A DNA stretch of 64,000 nucleotides from assembly GCA_946800325.1 (NCBI GenBank), contig OX326957.1, positions 50,959,798-51,023,797 of the forward strand, in the 5' to 3' direction. This stretch comes from Luzula sylvatica. Taxonomy: Eukaryota; Streptophyta; Magnoliopsida; Poales; Juncaceae. A program made the position numbers and the translations under genes. The notes under the pieces were generated by a model. That model did not search any database. It was not told the origin of the DNA and saw only the letters and a list, made by a program, of their open reading frames with translations. Below are positions 36,485-48,170 of the stretch, in pieces. Positions within the stretch are counted from its first letter, which is position 1. Every line of letters starts with the position of its first letter.

Positions 36485-36766
36485 AATAAAAATAGACACA
36501 TAAGATCTACAAATCGACAAAACCGTATCGAACATTATAAAAGAAGAAAAAACATACATTTATTTTGTTTGTTTAGCTATAATTCTTTTCTAAGAAATGT
36601 TCTGCTATAAATTAACATTATAAAAGAAAAGAAAAAAACATACATTTATTTTGTTTGTTCGCCTATAATTTTTTTTCTGAAAATATGCTCTGCTATAAAT
36701 TAACATTATAAAAGAAAAAAAAAACAACATATCAAGGCAATTTCAAACTCTATATGGAATCTTTAC

Positions 36767-37945
36767 TTAGAGCTTAGATTTGGTCAACATAGACGCCATG
36801 TCGATCACAAAATGGTATCGAACATCATTCCTAGCGAGTCGATATAATGCATGGCTTATGTTTTGTGGCGAGACGAATTCGATATCACATGCAATATTAT
36901 GCTTCCCACATAAATCGAGGATTTCTTGCGTCTCCTTTATCCCTCCTGTCATGCTTCCTGTCATCGTCGTTTTGCCTATTTTAATCCACGGCTTAATTAG
37001 ACCATGTATCTTTTTCTGATAATTTTTATGTTATACATATATTTGACAATTTAAGTTATTTTATTTCGTACCGAATATAAGAGGGAAAGAAGGAAGATCA
37101 ATAGGTTTATCCGGAGCTCCAACCAGAACCATCTTTTCATTCACCTTTAGCAACTCAAATATCGGTCCTAGCGAATGTTTTGCCGAAACCGTGTTGATTA
37201 TGTAGTACAAACTCCTCTTTTTCGCCTATTTAGAACATAAAAAACACAAAATATGCTTAACAGCATAGCACGATTATGTCTTGCGCGAATATAGACGCAA
37301 TTATTAGATATAAAGAGTGTAGAGAATCAATCTAATCGAGCAAGTTTGCCGGTGCTTCGTCTAGGCAGTTGCACCCGCGACCGACGTCTTCCGACTCAAG
37401 GAGGATGCACGTAGAGGAGCGACATGTGTGGCTCTTCGGTTGTGATCGATCCGGAGAAGTGATAATCGCGACGAATCGGTGAAAGACGCGTGGTGTGGGA
37501 TGCGCGGATTGTCACCAACGTGACGGAAAAAGAAGGAAAGACGATCAACCCTTCGAGTGCAATCAATTTTGCACTGGTATGAATATATCCTTCTTATGCA
37601 TCGTACCCTTGAAATCATGGCGTGATCTTGGATTTTGGGAACCGGACCGGGCCTTCATGTCCGCTGCGCGGGCCCGGAGTCGGATGAATTCCCTTCATGT
37701 GACACATCCCACAGTACAACACCTTAATCGTTACGTCCTCTTCTCCATTCTCTCTGATTTATACACGATCGAAATTCATCGTTAATTACATCCTCGAAAT
37801 AATGTATTAACATTATAAGTTGATTTCATGAACTTAATCTTACCTTCTTTTGAACACGTATGGTTCGATCTTTCCTATCGCGTCTTTCGCCGCCCATCCC
37901 GTGACAATTTGTGTGTGGTTCGGGGTCACTTCCATCTCTTTCTTT
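36767..37945 (-). pseudogene. CAD/mannitol-dehydrogenase-like gene, copy 2, gutted
   Basis: A collinear relic of the gene at 1182-2719. It keeps exon 6 (about 36975-36767), exon 5 (about 37225-37075), part of exon 2 (from about 37699) and exon 1 (about 37933-37845). Exon 4, exon 3 and the start-distal part of exon 2 are gone. In their place is about 380 bp of a dispersed repeat (37316-37694). The exon 6 peptide still reads TGGIKETQEILDLCGKHNIA. It cannot make an enzyme. The more open upstream flank and the shared intron positions show descent from the same ancestor. Confidence 0.88.
37316..37694 (-). repeat. Dispersed repeat replacing CAD exons 3-4
   Basis: The inverted, diverged copy of 26292-26735. 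It sits exactly where copy 1 has about 750 bp with exon 4, exon 3 and half of exon 2. No clear target duplication is visible. Confidence 0.75.
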
Positions 37946-38046
37946 ACTCAAAGCAAGCAAGCGGTAATATTTTGAGTTTTTTTTTTGCTAAATGTAGAAT
38001 GTAAAGATGCTTGCTTAAAAAATGAAGAAGGTCCTCTATATATATA

Positions 38047-38190
38047 TAGCCTAGATGGTTGAGTGCTTAGCACAATAAACCCTCATGTTGTAGAGGTTGT
38101 GGGTTCGAGTCTCGGCGGCATCAATATAAAAATAGAAACCAATAATGATCACGATTCGTGACCTAGGATTCTCTTCACAAAAAAAAAAAT
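38047..38190 (+). mobile_element. tRNA-derived SINE
   Basis: The A-box TAGCCTAGATGG and B-box-like GGTTCGAGTCT are spaced about 50 bp apart as in tRNA-derived SINEs. An oligo-A run ends it at about 38190. Related fragments are at 7262-7345 and 39364-39425. It begins a larger insertion (to about 38766) that is absent from CAD copy 1. Confidence 0.7.
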
Positions 38191-38766
38191 ATTGCAGATA
38201 TAACCTGGAACGGGCTTTAAAATCCCGCCCACACCTGGTTTTAAAAACCCGTCGGATTAAGTCTTCATTAACACAAAACTCTGTACTTAAAGTTAATTAA
38301 CTACAAGCACCAATATTTTAAAACCCGGTCCAAAAAAGGACAAAATAGCAAAACAAGATTTTCAAAACCCGCCCACTAAAAGACAAATTGCCATGACAAT
38401 ATGGATTTTGGTGATGTGTTCTTTTTAGTCCGGGTTTTTAAAATCCGGTCACTTTTTTTTGATTTTGCAGCCATTTTTTTCTTTTTAAAATATATAAATG
38501 TTAATAAAATTTATTAAATATTATTATATTATTGTTAATATTAATTAAATCATATAATATCATATGTTTGTTAATATTTATTTTAATATAATTATATTTT
38601 TACTCATATATTAAATCTTATGTAATAATTAATAAAATAATTCAATTAAATTTATTTTTAATTCATACATCACGAATAATAATTTAATTTCAATATTAAT
38701 AAGAATATAATAAAATTTATTTTTAATTGATGTATCACACTTAATAAATTTTAATAAGAATAAGTA
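38191..38766. other. Rest of the insertion in CAD copy 2 upstream region
   Basis: No coding sense. 'aaaacccgcc/aaaaacccgtc' and their inverses ('gggtttttaaaatccgg') recur at about 38200-38460 in both orientations and then give way to AT-rich DNA. Homology to copy 1 resumes at 'tatagccgagaag' (about 38768). Confidence 0.5.
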
Positions 38767-39302
38767 TAGCCGAGAAGATCAGCTTGTTAGACAAGAGGGA
38801 AAACACATATGAAGTGAGTGCTTGGATTGGTCGAAGACTTCATTGAATGTAGGCCCTTCTTGGTCGTCAGTTATTGGCGCGTAATTAAAAGTTTAAAACT
38901 AACGACCAATCCCTTTGCATGGAAAATGCTAGGAAATTAGAAGACTTCCTCATGTTAATTGTAAACTCATACAATTATATTGAAAGACCTTTCATTATTA
39001 TATCTATTGGCCTATTGGCAAGTTGATTTCATAGTCTGAAATGGGGGAAATTGTAGAGAATGGGAAGTGAGGCCAAACCAATGGGCCAACATGACACAAA
39101 TTGCTCCTTAAGTCAGGCAGTCAATTAAAAGTGTTCTGGAAATCAGCCTTGGCGGCCGATTAATCACCGATTAATCGGTAGTCGAGGGTCCGCCGTCGAG
39201 ATAAACTCTTGGCGTTTTGTGCTTGGCGGATTTCCGCCAAGCGGCCGCCAAGGGTCCGCCAAGACCGTCAAGCCACCGCCGAGCCGATTTTTAGATGTGA
39301 AC

Positions 39303-39333
<31 letters not shown>

Positions 39334-39363
39334 GAATTTTTTTTTGAATTGCCAACGGGTCCA

Positions 39364-39425
39364 TAGTCTAGTTGGTTGAATGTGAAGTACAAAAAATCAT
39401 ATATTATGAGAGGTCGTGGGATACT
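39364..39425 (+). mobile_element. tRNA-derived SINE fragment
   Basis: 'catagtctagttggttgaat' followed by 'gagaggtcgtggg' matches the head and B-box region of the SINE at 38047-38190. Confidence 0.5.
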
Positions 39426-39585
39426 ATTCAAAATAATGATCGTTTTTGTTATGGATTGCCAATGGATTTTCATTGACATCAAAAAAATTAGACATCAATA
39501 ATGAAAACGATCGTTTGTCGGATACTATTCAAAAAAAAATATTTGGACTAAATTTTTTCATATTTTTAATATTATTTATATATAT

Positions 39586-40443
39586 CAATGTTTTAAATTG
39601 CGATATTGCGGTCCATTGCGGTCGGGTCTTTTTTGCAGCGGATTGCGTTTGCGGGCGCAATTGCGGCGCAATGAACTTATTGCGGACAGTCGTTGCGATA
39701 TTAAATTATGTAAAAATAATAGTTTGTTTAAATATATTTTTCACAATATTTTCTTCTAAAAAGGATAAAAAAGTTGATTGTCCAGGAACATTTTCAGTAT
39801 AAATAAAAGTTGATCATAAAATTTTCATTAAAATGGCAATTATACGGGATCTTTGGATTTGTATTTTGTTGAAGAATTTTTTGTCGACATCCAAAAATAT
39901 CAAAACACTATAACTCAAATTTTAAATCGAAACATCAATGAAATACAATGAAAATTATGAAAGCCATATATTTATAGATGAAAATGACATATTTTAGAAG
40001 TTATGTATGTTATGAGTATATTTTATCAAATATTTTGATAATAAAACATGGAAACTAAGTATTAAATAATCTCAAAAATTATGTTATAATGTTTATATTA
40101 AATAATTCTCGACGAAATTAATTTAACGTGTGTTTCGTGTTTAATTCAGGGTAAAAGACAAAATTTCACAAATTCAAGCCCATCATTGCGTTCCTCTCGT
40201 CGAGACGAGCGATTTCAATATAAATTTCGTGTAATTTGATGGAAGGATTTGAAAATTACAACGATTTGAATATTATCCCGCAATTTGTACCCGCAATTAC
40301 CGCAATTTTCCCGCAATTTTCCCGCAATTGCGCCGCAATGGCCGCAATTTTTCGAAAACGCAATATACCGCTATATGTTATTGCGAAATTGCGATTCTAA
40401 ATTTCGGGCCGCAATTTCCGCAATTGCGCCGCAATTTAAAACA

Positions 40444-40446
<3 letters not shown>
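39586..40446. mobile_element. Nested hAT-like element, 8-bp ATATATAT target duplication
   Basis: Left end CAATGTTTTAAATTGCG; the inverse of the right end is CAGTGTTTTAAATTGCG. Both continue into repeated 'ccgcaatt/aattgcgg' subterminal motifs. It is flanked on both sides by ATATATAT (39578-39585 and 40447-40454). 861 bp, no transposase. It sits inside the element 39131-40758. Confidence 0.87.
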
Positions 40447-40540
<94 letters not shown>

Positions 40541-40541
40541 T
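40447..40541. repeat. (AT)n then (ATT)n microsatellite
   Basis: About 65 bp of AT followed by about 30 bp of ATT. It starts exactly at the right target duplication of the nested hAT element. Confidence 0.95.
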
Positions 40542-40835
40542 GAGTTTATGTTAGTTTAGTGACGTAGTGTATTTTGTTACTTAAATTATTTAAAAATTAT
40601 TAAAAAAACTGTGATTTGTAATTTTGTTTAATTAATTTAAATATTAAATATAAAAAAATAAAAATCCGCCGAGATTCCCGATTAATCCCGATTAATCATC
40701 CTTGGCGCTTGATGGTCGTCTGCCGACCAGCGAGCGCCGAGCGATTTCTGGAACATTGATTAAAACTAGACCTAACCAGTTCATTTGTGGAATTAATAGC
40801 AGGCACAATAATAAAGAAATTGGAGAATACTCGCG

Positions 40836-42275
40836 TTACGCGGCGAGAATGTCAATTATGTTTTCCATTACAATATAAAGTACTTATAAATATGATGATA
40901 TTAGTAATATCATTTCATAATATAATTATTTGAACTAATTTGTTTATGATTATGTATAAGTTTTTCAATTATTTTACATTATGATGACACAAAATTTTAT
41001 TTTCTTAATCAAGTAATAACACTTATATTAATGTGATTGTATAATAATAATAATATATGAGGTATAACATGATTTTACAAAAAAACATAACAATAAATAT
41101 TATATCCTTGTTGTTCACAATATTTCATACAATATCAAATGTAATAAATAATAAATCAAAAAATATACGTAGTAACATATAAATAATTATCAAATACTAA
41201 TAATTTGTTATTGATTCAAAATGCAATGAAAATTATAAATTATAAATAATAAATCATACAACATACGTAATAACATATAGTTAATTATCAAGTACTAATA
41301 ATTTGTTATTTATTCAAAATGCAATGGAAATTATAAATAATATCAAACTTAATAGTGAAAGTAATTTAATAAATAATATAAAAAAATAATTTAGCACAAC
41401 ATAAATATAAATTATAAGACATATGAATTTTTTCCACTTTATATTTTTAAAAATAACATTACTATTTTGTAAGTGTTAATAAATTAATTTTTTTTCGATG
41501 GATAAACTATTTTTATTTCTATTATTTGTCAAAGAAAATAATATTAAATTTGTTTGATTAAGAACACAAATATAATCAACTTAGTTTTATATGATATTAG
41601 TATCGTTGTAATTTCTAAAAATAAATATTAATATTTCAAATATTTCAATTCTATGTAAATAAAATAATTATTTGTAAAAATGCATTTTTTGCATTGCATT
41701 TTTTACATAATATTTTTACAAATTCAAATTATGGAAAATTGTATGTATGAACTATGCTAATATGGATGTCAAAATAAAGAGAAAATTAAAACGAATATAT
41801 TTGATGAATTTTTAAAATTAAAATTCTAAAAATAATACTATTATATGTTGTATGTTTATAATATTATATATTAAGTTATTAGTATTTCATATATGAACTT
41901 TTCATCTTCCATTGTATTCACATTTGATCATGTAAACTCACGTGAAATGATAAACAATTAAATAAACTTAGTCTAACATGAACTTAACCAATAAAAATAG
42001 TCCACATCATTAATATGTGATGATATGGCTTTCTAAAAATTCTCAAAACATAGTGTAAAATAAGGGACACTTAAATGACTACAAAGAAAAAATGTTTATA
42101 AAAAATCAATGATTAATCAATGGTCTAAATTTTGCCACATATTATAATCAATGGTTAAAAAGAAAAGTGATGATGTTAAAAAAAAAGTGATGATGTGGCA
42201 TAAGGAAATTGCAAAAAGTTGGATCCAAAATAAAGGTGTGGGTAAATCATGTTGATATTTTCTGTTTAAAAAAAA
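40836..42275. mobile_element. About 1.4-kb AT-rich insertion of unknown class
   Basis: It is absent from the paralogous flank at about 15890, where 'caataataaacaaa' runs straight into 'aagaaaagtacgag'. The left end has a GC hairpin, CTCGC(c)GCGT/ACGC.GAG, which resembles a Helitron 3' hairpin read on the minus strand, but CTRR is not intact. No coding frame. Confidence 0.5.
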
Positions 42276-42393
42276 CTCAAAAGAAAAGTACGAGTCTTGC
42301 ATGGTAGTTTCACATGAATATGAATGAAATTTCCATCTTAATTAATGGTCAAGAGTCTCTCTAAGTCTTTCCACTTGTGGAATTGTAATTCTA

Positions 42394-44465
42394 CTAGCAT
42401 GACCCCCGCGCAATTGCGCGGGGTTGTTCGGGTTTATAAGTAATGTAGTTGAAGAAAATTGTTGTCGTGAATTTCTTTTTGTAATCATTATTATATGTGT
42501 AATTTAGTGTGTTGTATGCGAGTGAAATTTTGTAGCAAAAATCGTTTGAATATTTTAAGAGCCGGATTTCTTGAATAATTCAAACGGTTATTGCTAAAAA
42601 AATTATCTATATTTTATACATCATAAGCAAAATAAGGAAAAATAACGAATGAGTCGTCATGAAATTTATTAAGAACCTAATAGATCAGAAAACATTGCTG
42701 AAAAAAAGAGTGTTCTTAATTTCACAAATCCTTAATTTCGCTACATATTTAGCACAAATATTTTTCGCCCTTTGTGTGGTCGGCCAACAACAAAGTTTCA
42801 CGATGTCATCGCTAACCGTTTCGTTCGAACCTTTAATTTAAATTATGTCATGATTATTCGCACATCCGTGATTTGGTATATTTTTAATCCCCTAATTTTT
42901 TTTGGATATTGTAAAAAATCCTCTATCTTTTCGTAAACTCCAAAAAAAAAATCTTTACCAAACTTTTATTTTAAAATACTCCTTATGGATGATATTAATT
43001 TTTTTTTTTTTCAAAATACCTTCCAAATCTCATATGTAATAATTAAAACTTATTTTTGTTATTTTTTATTAATTTTAAGAAAATTCATAAACACTTCTTA
43101 ACATATAGTGATTTAAAAAAATTTAAATTATTACATATTTTGTTTATATAATTTTAATATTCCATTCTTTATTCATAAAAAAACTAACATTAAATAATAA
43201 TAAATAAACATCTTGCAAATATATTCATAGAAAATATCTATTTAAACGTCTACTTTTTATTTTAGTTTTCCTTTTATGTATTTTTTAATAGTTTTGTGAT
43301 ATTTTATTTTTAAATATTTGCAAGATGTTCTTTTATTAATATTGTTCAACTTATTATAATTTTATTTTAGTTTTTCAAGAAAAATAATACATAAGTTGAA
43401 TATTTGTAATGAATGAAATAATAAAATTATATAACATATAACATATAGTAATTTTTTTTTAATTATTATGTATTAAAAAAAGTTTAAGAATTTTTTAAAA
43501 TTAAAAAAGCATTTTTTTTAAATGAATACATATGTAAATTAATTTTTTTGTACAATATCTAAAAATTTAAGGAGTCTTTTGAAAAAATTTCAAGTAAAGT
43601 GGTGATAGGGAGGCATAATAAGGTGTTGATGCGGACGCATGAGATGAGAGAAATTATTAATAATGTAAAAAAGGACCGAAATTTAAATTAAAAAGGACCA
43701 AAATGTTAATAAAAAGTACTAAAGTGTGATGTAAAACTGAAAAGGACCAAGATATAAATAAAAAGGACTATAATATAAATTCAAAAATATAAAAAAGGAT
43801 GAAGATGTAAATATGAAGGACCAAAATGTAAGTTTCTAAACTCAAAAGGACAAAAATGTAAATAGAAATGATCAAAATATAGTTTTTTCAACTAAAAAGG
43901 ACCAAAATGTAAATAAAAATGACCAAAATATAAATAAATTTTTTACAAAGAGGCCCCTGGACCAAAGTTTAATTTTTCAAACTTGAAAGGACTAAATGTA
44001 AATAAAAAGGACCAAAATGCAAATAAAAAAGGACCAAAATGTAAATAAAAAGGACCAAAATGTATTTTTTTTTTCAGAAAAGTACCAAAATGTAAATAAA
44101 TTATTTTTACAAAGAGGCCCCTGGACCAAAATGTAAATTTTAAAACTTCGAAGGATCAAAAAGCAAATATAAATGACCAAAATGTGGAAAAAAGGACCAA
44201 AATGTAATTTTTTTTTAAAAAAGGACCAATTTGAGACCCCTGGACTAAAATGTAAATTTCAAAACTTCTAAGGACCAAAAAGCAAATATAAAGGACGAAA
44301 ATGTAAGGGAAAAAGGACCAAAATGTAAATTTTTTTCAAAAAAAGGACCAATTTGTAAATAAAAAAGGACCAAAATGTAAAATAAAAAAAATTTACGAAT
44401 AGGCCCCTGGTGACGTGGCTGCACCAGGGGGCTGCAAATCCCCTTGAATTAGTATATAGTATAGA
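42394..44465 (-). mobile_element. Complete non-autonomous Helitron, reverse orientation
   Basis: On the minus strand it starts TCTATACTATATACTAATTC after a host A (44466). It ends with the hairpin CCCGCGCAATTGCGCGGG, GGTCATG, then CTAG (42397-42394) before a host T. 2072 bp, no Rep/helicase. Like 32618-34780 it has the 5' 'caccaggggcctattcgt' block, an array of 'ggaccaaaatgtaaa' units (the inverse of ttttggtcc) and an AT-rich 3' half. The last about 500 bp of the two elements are about 95% identical by eye, including a frame (42659-42841 here) that exists in both but looks non-coding. Confidence 0.92.
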
Positions 44466-45208
44466 TTTCACCAGTAACTAGACAAGTTCATGTAGATGAA
44501 TGAGAATCTAAACTTGGACTTCTCAGTCTTTTGCAAGTTTACTACCAAGCTCTTATAGATGAACGAAATTATTTTGTACTAACGTAATTTATCACCTTAT
44601 TAATACGATTTGTCATTTTTTATAATTTATGATTTAATATAAATTAACATTTAATATATATATTATTTATTGCTTATCCATCCATAGGTTAATAAGATAT
44701 TAAAAAGAACGATTATAAATTTTCAATAAAATATACACGAAATTAGATTTATTTATTTATTACCTGTTCATTGAACACTAATTCATGTGTAAAACCAGAA
44801 TAATTTACTTATTTATCATTTACTATCAGATCATCAAGACAATTAGGAAATTGCAAGTGGCTTCATATCACCACTCTAAATTTGGTAAGACCTCGACAAT
44901 GACGGATTTTAGTAGGAGTCGGGAGAGTTTGCCCCCTCCCTCCCGTATTTAAGATTTTCATCGAACAATGTATATACGAGTGATTTAGTATATTTTATCA
45001 GTATTATAATGTAAATTCTACTATTTGCTCCTCAAAAAAATTTACAATGTAACTCAGTAAATATTTTTTATATGTACCTTCGAGAAACCTCGTCAAGATC
45101 GGTCACTGTCAGTGGATCTCAACCTTCACCAAATTAAAGCATGATTATCTTTCTGGCAATTTTTAAAATTTGTAGAAGTAAAGTAAATAAAACATGATGA
45201 GAGAGGGA
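44466..45208. other. Gene-free stretch
   Basis: No gene or element ends recognised. Confidence 0.4.
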
Positions 45209-45216
45209 GTCAGAAC

Positions 45217-46337
45217 TAGGATTGTGGGTTTTGTTCGAGATTCGATGTTTATTTGAGTTTGATTCGGGTTCGTTCGCTAATTTTTCGTTCGATAACCATT
45301 CGAATTCTTAACGAACCGATCGGAACATTGTTCGATAACTGACGATCTAAATTCGAATTGGAATGTGTTCGTTCGGTTCAATCGAATGTTCAATTGTTAT
45401 ATTTATTAATCAATATAAATTATAGCTCATACTCAAATTCATCATTATAAATTGAAAATTATGTCAAAAATCCATATAAACAACAAGTCCAAATAATTTT
45501 ATTTATTTATGCCTTTTCGATGGAGAGAAAGGAGGGTGGACAATTCGTACAAGAGGTGCTAGAAGAGTGGCGAACGTTTAAGAAAGCGAAAGAGGAGCTC
45601 AAAACCAGAGAGGCGATCTCCTACGCACCATTAGAGGAGCAATGAGAAAAACTCAAGAGCAAGAAGAATGCAAAAAGAAGAAAAAAAGAGTAAGCAATGA
45701 AGAGTGATAATGAAGATCGGAGATAAGACCAAGAAGGAAGAGGCGATTAAATTTAGGTGTGTGCTTGGGTCGATAAGCAGGTCCAGAGGAGAAAAAGGCC
45801 CAAAATAATAAGGAAATTTATCAAAAAAATAGTTCAAATTTTGTTTATATACTTTGTAGGAAGAATAGAAAAAATACAGGAGTAAAGAAACTGAGAATAT
45901 GTAAATAATGTTTTTTATATATTATTAAAAATTGGATGAGGGATTTTAAGCACTCTCCACAATTTTCAAAAAGAAATTTTTTTTTTTTTTTTCAATGACA
46001 ATTATTTCAGAGTATATTTTTGTATTCGTTTCTTTATAAATTCATGTTTTATTTTAGTTAGATATTTGTTTTGTGTGGATTATAAATGTTATTTTACTTT
46101 TTTATGTTAAAGAGTTAAAATTTTAGTTTGTGTTTCGTTAATATTTTTAAAGTTTTTAATTTTATATTTTATTAAAAAATAAAGAATATGAATTAAATAT
46201 GAATTTGTATTCGAATAAATATCGAACGAACCGAATTGGTCGTAATATTAACGAACTAAACCGAACAATGCTCAATAAATTTCGAACCGAATTCGAACAT
46301 GATTTGGTCGTTCGAGCTCGATTCGTTAACAGCCCTA
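45217..46337. mobile_element. hAT-like non-autonomous element
   Basis: The left end starts TAGGATTGTGGG; the inverse of the right end is TAGGGCTGTTAACG. Flanks GTCAGAAC (45209-45216) and GTCGAAAC (46338-46345) match at 6 of 8 bases. Subterminal 'gttcgattcg/cgaaccgaa' motifs are abundant at both ends. 1121 bp without transposase; the internal open frame (45837-45631) is F/L-rich and not recognised. Confidence 0.6.
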
Positions 46338-46832
46338 GTCGAAACAGCGATAAGATAGACGATCCAACGAGAACAAGTTAAAAACTTTAAATCGCCCGAG
46401 ATCTAACGGTGTAAGACCCATCAACAAGGAGGTCATGCTAAGTTCTCATCTTCGTTAGCAAGATGAATCTAAAAAGAGGACTCGATAAATGGAGATGCTC
46501 GATAAAAGATGGATCCACATGTTAAAAAATGTGTGTGTCACACAAAATAGTTACGGCTATACAAGAACTCCTTTAAAATTTCTGATTTGTTGGCATGCAC
46601 ATTAATAATTAACAAGATACATATACATATTTGTTAAGAAAAATTAAAAAAAATTCAAACAGGCAAAATATACTAATGAAATTAGCAAAATATATTCTTC
46701 AAATTAACAAAATATACTGGTAAATTCAACATGTTAACATGACTAAAATCAAGTATAAGAATATGTATATCAAATTTCAACAGTATATTTTGACCTTTTG
46801 ATTCTTTTTAAAAAAAAAATTTGTGAATTCTT

Positions 46833-46837
<5 letters not shown>

Positions 46838-46892
<55 letters not shown>
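46838..46892. repeat. (AT)n microsatellite
   Basis: About 54 bp of AT repeats. Confidence 0.95.
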
Positions 46893-46893
<1 letters not shown>

Positions 46894-47271
46894 CAACTCA
46901 TGTTTCTCATTTTTTATACAAATTCCGAAAAAATAATATGAGTTAATTAACAATTCAATTACACAAAAAAGAATTGACGGTTGATTCCAACACATCGATA
47001 AAAGTACGTGTTTATTAATCAATAATCTATTTTTAAATATAAATTTAGTATTAATTAAATTATTAATTAACTCATTAACTTTTTTCAGAATCCTCATAAA
47101 AAATAGGAAACATAAGTTATAAGTTACAGAAGCAAAATAATATTTCCCCAAAAAAATAGGTTCTGTTCTCTTCTTTTGGGTTTTAGTCACTTTTCTGATA
47201 TCTTTTGATTTTCCTTTCTTTTTGGTCTGCTTGTGCAAAATATAAAACAGTATTTTTTTTCAAGGAGCTAC

Positions 47272-47763
47272 AACTAGGGTGGACATTCGGTTGAATCGAA
47301 CCGAACCGAACCGATTAATATCAAACCGAATTAAATCAAACCGAACTAGATTCAAGCCGAACCGAACCGAATAAAACTTGAACCGATTTAAAACTGAACC
47401 GATTAAACTGAATTTCTTATTCGGTTTGTTCGGTTGAACCGCATAAAAAGCTTTATAATGATACAATTCTAATTTTATTTAGCAAAAAATATATAAAAAC
47501 AAATCATATAAAATATTATTATATTATTATAATTTTAAAATATAAAATATTAATTTTATAAAATAAACATAATAAAAACATGAAAAATAATACTAATTCG
47601 GTCGGTTCGATTTAATTGGATTTGGAAATATCAAAACCGAACCGAACCGAATAAACCGAATAATATCAACTTTTGAACCGAACCGAACCGAATAAATCGA
47701 AAAACCGAACCGATTAAACCGAATTCGATCGGTTCGGTTCGGTTCCCAAATAAACTGCCCCTA
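47272..47763. mobile_element. GGTTCGGTT-rich MITE-like element
   Basis: The left end starts TAGGGTGGACATTCGG; the inverse of the right end is TAGGGGCAGTTTATTTGG. Both ends carry many 'aaccgaaccg' / 'cggttcggtt' copies. About 490 bp. The 8-bp target duplication is not clear, so superfamily hAT is only likely. Confidence 0.5.
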
Positions 47764-48170
47764 CGTTTTTCATTGATATGAATATCCAATACAATGTAGA
47801 AAATATTGAGAAAAACTACAAAGTGCAAAAGAGAAATATTGAGAACAATTAGGCATTGGAAGGATCTACATATCTACCTATCTACATATAAATATCAAAC
47901 TTTGTAAATACCCTCTTCTTTCACTTTTTATTCATTTTATAATTTTGTTTTGACGTAGGACCTTCTAACTTACTCCAATTCATAAAAAAGAACTGAAATT
48001 TAAAATTCATGAAAAAATTGTACGTACATTGTGGTCACTAATAAAGCATACAAAATGAGTTACCTTATTAATAACTGAAATAGTTCCAAAGACCAATAAG
48101 TAGTCCTTATTATCAAAAAAAGTAGTCCTTATTTTCGAAACACAAAAATACGAGTAACAAAATCCTAATC

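Larger units (their letters stand above)
35945..38990. repeat. Second copy of the CAD segmental duplication
   Basis: The segment is collinear with 920-2994: the 3' flank ('gtctacgggcttgtactcac', 'aattgggcttcttctttaa'), CAD exons and promoter. It is interrupted by a MITE (36038-36484), a replacement (37316-37694) and an insertion (about 38052-38766). Homology continues from 38990 to 42393 with the flank now at about 15500-16020. Confidence 0.85.
39131..40758. mobile_element. hAT-like non-autonomous element with a nested element
   Basis: Ends: left GTGTTCTGGAAATC; the inverse of the right end is CAATGTTCCAGAAATC. Subterminal 'cgattaatc' motifs occur in both ends. The CAD-copy-1 flank (near 15815) lacks it, so it is an insertion. 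It contains GC-rich 'ccgccaag' repeats, a T30 run (39305-39334), a SINE fragment at 39364-39425 and the element at 39586-40446. Target duplications are diverged ('attaaaa' on both sides), so the exact ends are uncertain by 1 to 3 bp. Confidence 0.65.

Noticed and set aside
38047..38120. A tRNA gene
   Set aside because: Pol III boxes are present, but the cloverleaf does not close well and the sequence continues to an oligo-A tail, so it is a SINE head.
42659..42841. A frame repeated in both Helitrons (also 34504-34322)
   Set aside because: Conserved only because the elements are recent sisters; no protein family, and differences include amino-acid-changing substitutions without bias.
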